A stretch of 5,542 bases of DNA, taken from positions 1 to 5,542 of the forward strand of contig DOTA01000411.1 in assembly GCA_003513015.1 (NCBI GenBank), given 5' to 3'. The translations under genes and the position numbers were made by a program. Source of the stretch: Chloroflexota bacterium. Its GTDB lineage: Bacteria > Chloroflexota > Anaerolineae > Anaerolineales > UBA11858. Numbering within the stretch: position 1 is the stretch's first letter; each line of letters begins with the position of its first letter. This document shows, piece by piece, positions 1-5,386 of the stretch. The notes beneath the pieces were generated by a model that ran no database searches, was not told the origin of the DNA, and saw only the letters and a list, made by a program, of their open reading frames with translations.

Positions 1-1020
1 GCTGAACACCAAACTTTTGTGCCCAACGGTGTGGCCGGTGGGTTCAGCCCCGAATTCATCGGCATCATCCTGCGACCAGACGAATCCCTGAAAAACGCCG
101 TTGTCAAAGAGCGGATAGGTCTTGCGAGGCATCCCCATGAAATCGCGCTTGTAGGGGAAGGTAGCCGCTTGTTCGGGATCATCGCTGAGATCGAATTTTT
201 CCGAGAAAACTTTTTTGCCGACATTTTCTTCCGTGAGGAAGGAAAAGCCGCGCTTCATCAGCCCGCCGTTAAAACCAATCCAGTTCATAAAGCTAACCAT
301 TTCGGCGGTGGCGGCGGGGCCAAAGACAATATCATATTTGCCCAGCGGGATTTGCTGGGGGGTGTCGTGCTGGTAGTGCTCCAGCAAAAAGGCCAGGTCG
401 CGGCGCAAAGCGGCAGGGTCGAGATCGGCCATTTTTTGGGCGGATTGCTCGGCGATGACTTCCCATTTGAGTTTTTCGTGCGAAAGCACCACGGTCACTT
501 GGGCATCGGAGGTTTTGAAATATTGGGTATGCGCTGAGCGGGTGTTGATTTGGGCGACGAGGTTGGTGCCATTGGCGAAAATCCCTGAGAGTTTGATCTG
601 CTCGGTTTCGAGGCCCTCTGCGGCCCGGTTGAAATAGGCCAGCCGCGCTTCATTGCTGATCTGCGCCAGATCGGCCTCGAAGTTGCTTTCATCAACGAAA
701 GATTCAGTAAAAAGCGGGATCGTGGGCTTATAGCTCAGCGGCATGGCATGCTTAACCATCTCAGCAGCGGTATCGAGGCCCTGCTTCATCTCGTTGAGCT
801 TCGATAGATCGGTAATCATCTCATAACTGGCGCGTTTTTGGCCTTCGTAAGCGTTGATTTCCAGGCGAATGAGGTGCTCATTGGTGTTCAGTGAAATCGC
901 CGAGTTGGCGAAACGCATCAGATAGCTGTCTTCTTCGTGGTAGAAAATATCGACCACATAGCCATTTTCGAGGGCGTAGGCCCGTAAATCCTGCAAGGTT
1001 TGTAAGATTTGTGCTTTCAC
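1..1020 (-). CDS. pmbA: TldE/PmbA-family subunit of the TldD/TldE metalloprotease (3' end beyond window)
   Basis: This is the partner subunit of the TldD/TldE heterodimeric protease. In characterised members the complex works in the cytoplasm, trims peptides such as the microcin B17 leader and degrades unfolded CcdA; the active-site zinc sits in TldD. The 340 codons from the GTG at 1020 to the window edge are open; relatives are about 440-450 residues, so roughly the last hundred are missing. There is no HExxxH motif, as expected for TldE. Family-like blocks are GPAATAEM (residues 234-241), a G-x-x-V-F stretch leading to DDP (268-282), and the DNGVFQGFVWSQDDADEFG segment ending in TGHT (306-331). 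The GTG start is supported by AGGAGA at 1027-1032, six bases upstream and inside the end of tldD. The tldD stop is two bases before this start, so translation is probably coupled. The family assignment is firm; the substrate is unknown. Confidence 0.9.
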   Translation of the reverse strand, partial: MKAQILQTLQDLRAYALENGYVVDIFYHEEDSYLMRFANSAISLNTNEHLIRLEINAYEGQKRASYEMITDLSKLNEMKQGLDTAAEMVKHAMPLSYKPTIPLFTESFVDESNFEADLAQISNEARLAYFNRAAEGLETEQIKLSGIFANGTNLVAQINTRSAHTQYFKTSDAQVTVVLSHEKLKWEVIAEQSAQKMADLDPAALRRDLAFLLEHYQHDTPQQIPLGKYDIVFGPAATAEMVSFMNWIGFNGGLMKRGFSFLTEENVGKKVFSEKFDLSDDPEQAATFPYKRDFMGMPRKTYPLFDNGVFQGFVWSQDDADEFGAEPTGHTVGHKSLVFS

Positions 1021-1022
1021 GG

Positions 1023-2477
1023 CTATTCTCCTATTCTGACGTTATCGAAGCGGCAAACCGGAACCCCGTGCCCCAGTTGCATGACTTGATTGGGCTGACC
1101 TTTGCCACAATTATCAACATAGTGCAGCTCCCAGGTGGATTCATCGCCCACTGCAGAGAGCGAATTCCAGAATTTGAGGGTGTCACCCTTGTAAGTGGAA
1201 TTCTTGACCACATCGGTAATCTCGCCATCTTCCACCAGCCAGCCGATTTCCGTGCCAAAGTGGAACTGCTCACGATTCGAGCCGATCGACCAACTGCGCT
1301 CGCCATCCAGGACGATGCCTTTTTCGGTGTTCTTGATGATGTCTTCTAGAGTGCCATCCTGACCGGCATCGATGTTGATGTTGGTCATACGCTCGATGGG
1401 TACGCGGTAGAAAGAAGTGGCCCGGTTAGTGCCGCCGCTGCCATCAAAGATGCGTTTCTTGGCCTTGGCGTTGGCCTCTTCTACCATTTGGCGGCCCGTG
1501 ATCGCACCCACCAGAATGCCTTTGTCGATCAAAACATTATCCTGCGCGGGGATACCGTCATCATCGAAGCCAAAGCTGCCGGGAGAGTTAGGCACCGTGG
1601 CATCGGCGCGGGCGGTGAGTTTCTCGGAGCCGTAGCGCAACGAACCAAAATCATTCAAAGTCACGAAGGAACCGCCCGCATAGGCCAGTTCGTAACCCAA
1701 AATGCGATCCAATTCCAGGGCGTGGCCGATGGTCTCATGGGTTTGCAGGAACATAATGCCGGGCAGCAAAATCACGCTGCGATCCTCTTTGGGGCAGTTA
1801 TCCGCCACCAGAACCTGATTCAACTCTCTGACAATCCGCTCGGCGTTTTCGCCAAAAAGCTGCTGGTCAATCGATTCCCAACCGCGGCTGTCGCCCAGGC
1901 GTGACAAACGATATTTGCGCTCGTGGGATTCGCCCTGGGCATCTCGTCCGGTAACTTGCAAGCCCACAAAAACCTCGGTGATGAGCTTTTCGATCTCGCT
2001 GCCTTCGGAATCCGCGAAGATAATCTGTTTGCGCATGAAGTTTACATCGCTGATGCGCTGCTCAACACCGGCCTGACTCAGTTTTTCATCCATAGTTTGG
2101 AGAAAAGCTACTTTTTCAGAGAGCGGCACTTCGAAAGGATTGATTTTGCAGGGGCTTTCGAACTGCGCCTGGATGGCATCCTTTTCGGCCAGGCGAATCG
2201 GGAAAGTCACCCGCTCGGCGGCCACCCGGGCGTTATCGAAAGCTTTATCGAAAAGCGCCCCCAAGTTGCTCATATCGGAAGAAGCCGAAAAGCCCCAAGC
2301 ACCTTTATACAGCACCCGGATGCCGATCCCGCTTTCACGGGCGGATGTGGCGGTTTTGAGATTGCCATTCCACATCATCAGGTAGTTGGCATCTTCAAAG
2401 GGATACCAGCGCGCATCCACGTAGGTGGCGCCCATCCCTTTGAGACGCTCGATCTCTTGTTGGATATTTTTTTGCAT
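1023..2477 (-). CDS. tldD: TldD-family zinc metalloprotease, catalytic subunit
   Basis: Catalytic subunit of the TldD/TldE cytoplasmic protease, 484 residues against about 480 for E. coli TldD, so full length. The zinc motif HETIGH is at residues 247-252 within HETIGHALELDRILGYE: His247 and His252 are predicted ligands and Glu248 the catalytic base. The third ligand expected near the C-terminus is Cys457 in VDNCGKGQPNQ. Other family-like blocks are the SPGSFGFDDDGIPAQ segment (298-312) and the SGGTNRATSF region (347-356). The ATG at 2477 has AAAGGAG at 2484-2490, six bases upstream. It lies 28 bases after the ArsR-like regulator and directly before pmbA, so the three form one minus-strand operon. 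All catalytic residues are present, so the enzyme should be active. In known systems it processes ribosomally made peptides or unfolded antitoxins; no such precursor is visible in this window. Confidence 0.95.
   Translation of the reverse strand: MQKNIQQEIERLKGMGATYVDARWYPFEDANYLMMWNGNLKTATSARESGIGIRVLYKGAWGFSASSDMSNLGALFDKAFDNARVAAERVTFPIRLAEKDAIQAQFESPCKINPFEVPLSEKVAFLQTMDEKLSQAGVEQRISDVNFMRKQIIFADSEGSEIEKLITEVFVGLQVTGRDAQGESHERKYRLSRLGDSRGWESIDQQLFGENAERIVRELNQVLVADNCPKEDRSVILLPGIMFLQTHETIGHALELDRILGYELAYAGGSFVTLNDFGSLRYGSEKLTARADATVPNSPGSFGFDDDGIPAQDNVLIDKGILVGAITGRQMVEEANAKAKKRIFDGSGGTNRATSFYRVPIERMTNINIDAGQDGTLEDIIKNTEKGIVLDGERSWSIGSNREQFHFGTEIGWLVEDGEITDVVKNSTYKGDTLKFWNSLSAVGDESTWELHYVDNCGKGQPNQVMQLGHGVPVCRFDNVRIGE
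1027..1032 (-). promoter_or_regulatory. Ribosome binding site of pmbA, embedded in the tldD 3' end
   Basis: On the minus strand AGGAGA lies six bases before the GTG at 1020 and overlaps the last sense codons of tldD (Ile-Gly-Glu). It fixes GTG as the pmbA start and makes coupled translation of the two subunits likely. Confidence 0.8.
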
Positions 2478-2483
2478 CTAACG

Positions 2484-2490
2484 CTCCTTT
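2484..2490 (-). promoter_or_regulatory. Ribosome binding site of tldD
   Basis: AAAGGAG on the minus strand, six bases before the tldD ATG, in the 28-base gap after the regulator gene. No terminator-like hairpin lies in this gap, which supports cotranscription. Confidence 0.75.
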
Positions 2491-2505
2491 TTGGTTTTTA
2501 GTGGA

Positions 2506-3135
2506 TCATTCGCCCTCACCGGGCCGGTTCAGGTGATAATTCGGGTTGAACAAAATCGTCAGCCCAAAAACCAGACCCTCAGGGTGGTTCACTTCGGAAT
2601 ATTTATTTACCAGCGCCTTTAGATCACCCGTAAAATCTTGGGCTTGTTCCGGTGATAACTGCAACATGCTCTGAGATGAATACCAGGATGATTTTTCCAG
2701 GTTCGATTGGGCTTCAGCAATTTCTTGCAAGCGCAGCCGAAAACTTTTTTCGATATTGTTGTAAGCCGTATCAAACATGGTAGAGACGGACGACAAAGTG
2801 AGTTGCAACCCTTCATCGCGGTTGATCTCGCTATCTTGAGAGAGATCTAACTCCGCGCGGATGCGCCTGGCCCGGATTTGATACCGTTTCTCGATGATTC
2901 CCGAAACGACGCGGGTTTCTGCCACTCGGATGAGATCGTGCTTCTCCAGTAGGTTAATATGGTAATACAATTTTGTGGGGGAAATATCCAGGGTATCAGC
3001 CAACTCTTTGACCGTGATGAGATTCCCCTGGTCGCTGGTCAAACCGATATGCTCTAAAATCTGTACCCGCAGCGGGTCGCTGATGATTTTGATGGTTTCT
3101 AAATCGGTGACGAGAAATTCTTCTTCGATTTGCAT
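2506..3135 (-). CDS. ArsR-like winged-helix transcriptional regulator with long C-terminal domain
   Basis: Probable DNA-binding repressor or activator. The N-terminal ~90 residues form an ArsR-type winged helix: DPLRVQIL (20-27), then VKELADTLDISPTKLYYHINLLEKHDLI (helix-turn-helix with recognition helix, about 42-69), then a wing rich in Val, Arg and Lys (71-89). The remaining ~120 residues are predicted mostly helical with no metal-binding Cys pair, so it does not look like a classical metal sensor; what it senses is unknown. The start is uncertain. The ATG at 3135 (209 residues) is preferred; an in-frame TTG at 3144 would add three residues, and neither has a clear Shine-Dalgarno sequence. 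It heads the operon with tldD and pmbA and is divergent from the SDR gene. A palindrome over its predicted promoter suggests autoregulation. The fold is confident; the role is inferred. Confidence 0.88.
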   Translation of the reverse strand: MQIEEEFLVTDLETIKIISDPLRVQILEHIGLTSDQGNLITVKELADTLDISPTKLYYHINLLEKHDLIRVAETRVVSGIIEKRYQIRARRIRAELDLSQDSEINRDEGLQLTLSSVSTMFDTAYNNIEKSFRLRLQEIAEAQSNLEKSSWYSSQSMLQLSPEQAQDFTGDLKALVNKYSEVNHPEGLVFGLTILFNPNYHLNRPGEGE

Positions 3136-3156
3136 GATATTCAATCTAATTCAATT

Positions 3157-3174
3157 ATTTGAAATATTTTAAAT
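3157..3174. repeat. Imperfect 18-bp AT-rich palindrome in the divergent gap
   Basis: ATTT-G-AAATATTT-T-AAAT is symmetric except for one pair. It lies downstream of the predicted regulator promoter and ten bases from the 15-bp palindrome. It could be a second regulator site, or chance in an AT-rich gap. Confidence 0.3.
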
Positions 3175-3183
3175 GGTAAAATA

Positions 3184-3198
3184 ATTCTAATTTAGAAT
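3184..3198. promoter_or_regulatory. Perfect 15-bp palindrome, candidate operator between divergent genes
   Basis: ATTCTAA-T-TTAGAAT has perfect seven-base arms around one central base. It lies in the gap between the ArsR-like gene and the SDR gene, over the predicted minus-strand -10 hexamer. By symmetry the plus strand carries the same TAGAAT at 3193-3198, a possible SDR -10 element about 33 bases upstream of the mRNA leader end. Winged-helix dimers of this class bind such AT-rich inverted repeats, so binding by the adjacent regulator is plausible but inferred. Confidence 0.55.
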
Positions 3199-3213
3199 CC
3201 ATGCTAAAGTCAA
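3184..3213 (-). promoter_or_regulatory. Predicted sigma70-type promoter of the regulator-tldD-pmbA operon
   Basis: On the minus strand TTGACT (3213-3208) is followed after 18 bases by TAGAAT (3189-3184). Transcription would begin near 3177, giving a leader of about 40 bases to the ATG at 3135. The -10 hexamer lies inside the 15-bp palindrome. Both hexamers are close to consensus, but this is a pattern match only. Confidence 0.55.
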
Positions 3214-3226
3214 GATGTCAATTTGC

Positions 3227-3232
3227 GAGGAA
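3227..3232 (+). promoter_or_regulatory. Ribosome binding site that decides the SDR start
   Basis: GAGGAA ends five bases before the ATG at 3238. An in-frame TTG at 3223 lies upstream of this site and has no such sequence before it, so the ATG is chosen. Confidence 0.7.
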
Positions 3233-3237
3233 TCAAT

Positions 3238-4188
3238 ATGACAAACGCACTCTCCCAACCTATTTTGGTCACCGGAGCCAGTTCCGGGATTGGGCATCAT
3301 CTCACAAAATATTTAGCTGAACGTGGCCACTCCGTTTACGCCACCGCCCGTAAAGCCGCAGATTTGGCGGCCCTGGCGGAAATCGAAAGTGTTACACCCC
3401 TCGCACTGGATGTACGCAACCCAGCCCAAATTCAGGCGGCTTATGAGTTGATCGCGGGGCGCGGCCTGGGGCTGTATGGCCTGGTCAACAATGCTGGCAT
3501 TGGTGCTTTAGGCCCGCTCCATACCTGGAATGAGGCCGAGATGCTCGAGATTTTCGATGTCAATGTCTTTGGCCCGCACCGGATGAGCAATGCATTCGTG
3601 CGTTTGTTGATCGAATCGCAGGGTCGCATCGTCAATATTGGCTCGCAAGGCGGCCTGATCACCAGCAAATATTATGGTCCTTACACCATGACCAAGCATG
3701 CCCTGGAAGCCTACACCGAGGCCCTGCACCTGGAGTTGGAACCTTACGGCGTGATGGTCAGCATTGTGCAGCCAGGTGGAATTATTTCGGAGATTGGAGC
3801 AAACTCAGCCGCGGGCACCTTCGCTCGTTTTGAGCGCGCCGCGCCGCCCTTCGCCGAGGAAGCCCAACAAGTGCTGGCAAGTTTCCAAGAGGAGCCTGAA
3901 GAAATTTCTGATGATGCACCTGAATCGGAAACGAACCGCAAACCATCTTCACCGGAGATCGTTTCTGAGGCAGTCTACCAGGCTTTGTTTTCCCCAAAGC
4001 CGAAACGACACTATCTGGTGGGTACCCACTGGGAAGGCAATCGCGTGATCCATGCCCTCATCGCCAAACTTTTGGATGAGAACGATAATCCCCAACACAA
4101 CTATTCACGGGATGAACTGGTGGCGCTGCTCGATCAACATCTCGCCCAAAGGGATCACGCATCGCTTAAAGGCGCACACCCCAGGTGA
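3238..4188 (+). CDS. Short-chain dehydrogenase/reductase (SDR), 17beta-HSD/retinol-dehydrogenase-like
   Basis: NAD(P)H-dependent oxidoreductase of the classical SDR family, 316 residues and probably cytoplasmic. The Rossmann glycine motif TGASSGIG is at 12-19. Arg38 after the second beta strand suggests NADP(H). Asp58-Val59, NNAG (84-87), Asn109 and Ser136 follow, with the catalytic pair Tyr149 and Lys153 in YTMTK and the PG turn at 179-180. The full Asn-Ser-Tyr-Lys tetrad is present, so it should be active. It is longer than the ~250-residue classical core: an acidic Glu/Asp/Ser-rich stretch (about 218-240) links the core to a C-terminal helical tail, as in 17beta-hydroxysteroid dehydrogenase-like members. 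The substrate (steroid, retinoid, acyl or other carbonyl) cannot be read from sequence. It is divergent from the regulator-tldD operon and may share its control region. It ends within a hairpin. Confidence 0.92.
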   Translation: MTNALSQPILVTGASSGIGHHLTKYLAERGHSVYATARKAADLAALAEIESVTPLALDVRNPAQIQAAYELIAGRGLGLYGLVNNAGIGALGPLHTWNEAEMLEIFDVNVFGPHRMSNAFVRLLIESQGRIVNIGSQGGLITSKYYGPYTMTKHALEAYTEALHLELEPYGVMVSIVQPGGIISEIGANSAAGTFARFERAAPPFAEEAQQVLASFQEEPEEISDDAPESETNRKPSSPEIVSEAVYQALFSPKPKRHYLVGTHWEGNRVIHALIAKLLDENDNPQHNYSRDELVALLDQHLAQRDHASLKGAHPR

Positions 4189-4202
4189 TGGCTGGGGTGT
4201 GC
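4174..4202. terminator. Strong 11-bp hairpin overlapping the SDR stop codon
   Basis: Perfect inverted arms 4174-4184 and 4192-4202 (GCACACCCCAG and its complement) enclose a seven-base loop holding the SDR stop codon TGA. No T-tract follows on the plus strand. On the minus strand the hairpin is followed by a short GCCTTTAA. It may stop or stabilise transcripts from both converging genes. The hairpin is certain; its function is inferred. Confidence 0.5.
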
Positions 4203-4216
4203 TGTGAGAATAGGAG

Positions 4217-4239
4217 ATCCTGAGAGCAGTCAGGATTTT
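4217..4239 (+). terminator. Weak intrinsic terminator after the SDR gene
   Basis: ATCCTGA (4217-4223) and TCAGGAT (4230-4236) form a seven-base stem with a six-base loop, running into TTTT on the plus strand. It is short, but it lies 28 bases after the SDR stop and just before the converging small gene, where a terminator is expected. Confidence 0.5.
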
Positions 4240-4258
4240 AAACAAAGAGAGAAATTTC

Positions 4259-4501
4259 TTAGGGCTCTGCCCAAAGCTGTCGATATTGATTCCCCATCTC
4301 ATTCTCAGGAGCATCTGGCATAGCACCCAAATCAATACCGTGATGAACCATATCGAGATTGATATGGTCCGCGTTATTATCATTCGGTGCCATGTGATGG
4401 GCAATTTCTTGGGGTTGGGGTGCGATTAACAGCAGCCCCCCAAACATGATCAAAAGCGCAAAACTCGCCAATACGATGAGATAGATCCGCTTTTTTTGCA
4501 C
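4259..4501 (-). CDS. Small single-pass membrane protein with His/Met-containing tail, function unknown
   Basis: I do not recognise a family. The 80-residue reading starts at the GTG at 4501, which has AGGAAAG at 4508-4514, six bases upstream. A longer in-frame start (ATG at 4564, 101 residues) has no clear ribosome binding site. The sequence shows a Lys/Arg-rich start (MQKKR), a hydrophobic helix at about 6-26 that fits a membrane anchor or uncleaved signal, and a polar tail (27-80). Positive charges before the helix predict the tail outside the membrane. The tail carries His35, His36, His46, His53 and His54, with Met37, Met51, Met61 and Met69 nearby, including HHM and MVHH. Such spacing could bind a metal, but this is inference. 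It converges on the SDR gene and follows the HdeD gene beyond that gene's terminator, so it probably has its own promoter. Codon use looks like a real gene. Confidence 0.6.
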   Translation of the reverse strand: MQKKRIYLIVLASFALLIMFGGLLLIAPQPQEIAHHMAPNDNNADHINLDMVHHGIDLGAMPDAPENEMGNQYRQLWAEP

Positions 4502-4605
4502 AATACTCTTTCCTTTCACTTGTTTGAAGATCCACAACCTCAATGTTTGCGTCAGCCAATCCATTAGACGTGCTCACACGCTAAAAGATACGGCTTTGAC
4601 GCCAC

Positions 4606-4637
4606 AAAAAAACAGCCTCCCGGTTTTGGGAGGCTGT
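4606..4637 (-). terminator. Intrinsic terminator of the HdeD-family gene
   Basis: On the minus strand a perfect ten-base stem (arms 4628-4637 and 4612-4621, six-base loop) is followed by a run of Ts (complement of the As at 4606-4612). It lies 18 bases after the HdeD stop codon. This is a textbook rho-independent terminator. Confidence 0.9.
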
Positions 4638-4655
4638 GCGTTCTAAATTGGGGGA

Positions 4656-5183
4656 TCAGGCTTTTTGGGTTACGCCCACGTAAATAGCAATGGCACCCTG
4701 GACAATCAATAGAACCGCGAAAATCCATAACAAGACCTGCACGGTCACCAGGGAATTGAAGATCATCAAAACGCCGATAATAATGCTCACCGCGCCCAAG
4801 AGGCCAGCGCCCAAGCCGCCGCCCTGGAAGGCGGCGATCAGCAAAGCAACGCCGAAGACCAGCCCGAGGATACCCATGAGGATCACCCAGAACGAGAAGT
4901 AGATCGCGCCACCCGCCAGGGGGAAGTTCAAAACCAGGAGACCGGCAAGCACGCCAAAAACCCCGCTGATGAGCTTCCAGACCCATTGAGATTTATCGAT
5001 GAAAACGCCCAACAGGTTGAACAATCCCTGAATCAGCCACCATAAGCCCACGAACAGCATAATAACTTCGATGGTTCCCTTGGTGCGAGCGATCAACAAG
5101 ACACCAAAAACCAAAGAGATGATGCCACCTAAAAGAAAGATAGCATTGGCAAATTTTTGATCTGTTTCGTATGTAGTTGTCAT
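4656..5183 (-). CDS. HdeD/DUF308-family six-helix membrane protein
   Basis: Integral inner-membrane protein of the HdeD (DUF308) family, 175 residues, close to the usual ~190. E. coli HdeD contributes to acid resistance at high cell density; most homologues have no assigned role. Six hydrophobic helices are visible at about 12-32, 38-61, 68-86, 91-118, 123-143 and 148-170, with Gly-rich repeats such as GGIISLVFGVLL and GAVSIIIGVLMI in an internally repeated two-helix pattern. The short N-terminus is polar and the C-terminus ends in QKA. The ATG at 5183 has AGGAGA at 5189-5194, five bases upstream. It is a single-gene unit with a strong terminator after it, and diverges from an ABC-transporter permease. 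A role in stress tolerance is suggested by family only. Confidence 0.88.
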   Translation of the reverse strand: MTTTYETDQKFANAIFLLGGIISLVFGVLLIARTKGTIEVIMLFVGLWWLIQGLFNLLGVFIDKSQWVWKLISGVFGVLAGLLVLNFPLAGGAIYFSFWVILMGILGLVFGVALLIAAFQGGGLGAGLLGAVSIIIGVLMIFNSLVTVQVLLWIFAVLLIVQGAIAIYVGVTQKA

Positions 5184-5188
5184 TTTTT

Positions 5189-5194
5189 TCTCCT
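5189..5194 (-). promoter_or_regulatory. Ribosome binding site of the HdeD-family gene
   Basis: AGGAGA on the minus strand followed by five As and the ATG at 5183. It confirms this start. I could not pick a convincing promoter for this gene in the gap upstream. Confidence 0.75.
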
Positions 5195-5315
5195 AAATTG
5201 TGAATGATTGTGGATTGGCAGTTGCCACCAAATTTCTAAAACATAGAACACACTTTGGCTGCAAAAGTTACCCCCAGAAGCAAAATTTAAAACAATACAA
5301 ATTATCTACAAATAC

Positions 5316-5344
5316 TTGACAAAACAAAAACAAACGAGTATATT
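5316..5344 (+). promoter_or_regulatory. Near-consensus sigma70 promoter of the ABC permease gene
   Basis: TTGACA (5316-5321) and TATATT (5339-5344) are separated by exactly 17 bases, with an A-rich spacer and AT-rich upstream DNA. Transcription would begin near 5351, leaving a leader of about 36 bases before the ATG at 5387. This is the best promoter match in the window. Confidence 0.8.
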
Positions 5345-5386
5345 TAGACTATCAAGGTAAATAATCTCGACCATCGGAGAAAAATT

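Noticed and set aside
19..537. Plus-strand open frame of 172 codons antisense to pmbA
   Set aside because: It lies wholly opposite a conserved TldE-family frame, has no ribosome binding site that I can see, and its Gly/Phe-rich product looks like a complement-frame artefact.
1488..2501. Long plus-strand open frames (1488-1904 and 1923-2501) antisense to tldD
   Set aside because: The opposite strand carries complete TldD with all zinc ligands. These frames arise from codon bias of the real gene and show no recognisable domain.
3223..3237. TTG start for the SDR gene five codons upstream
   Set aside because: The GAGGAA ribosome binding site lies inside this extension and points to the ATG at 3238.
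4502..4564. N-terminal extension of the small membrane protein from the ATG at 4564
   Set aside because: No ribosome binding site precedes this ATG, while the internal GTG at 4501 has a well-placed AGGAAAG. The extension would also put about 20 residues before the anchor. It is not excluded, only less likely.
4564..4986. Minus-strand 140-codon frame overlapping the HdeD-family gene
   Set aside because: It is a shifted frame of the HdeD gene, Arg/Gly/Pro-rich with no ribosome binding site, and it runs through the HdeD terminator.
5216..5225. Short GGCA-GT-TGCC inverted repeat upstream of the HdeD gene
   Set aside because: Four-base arms are too short to separate from chance.
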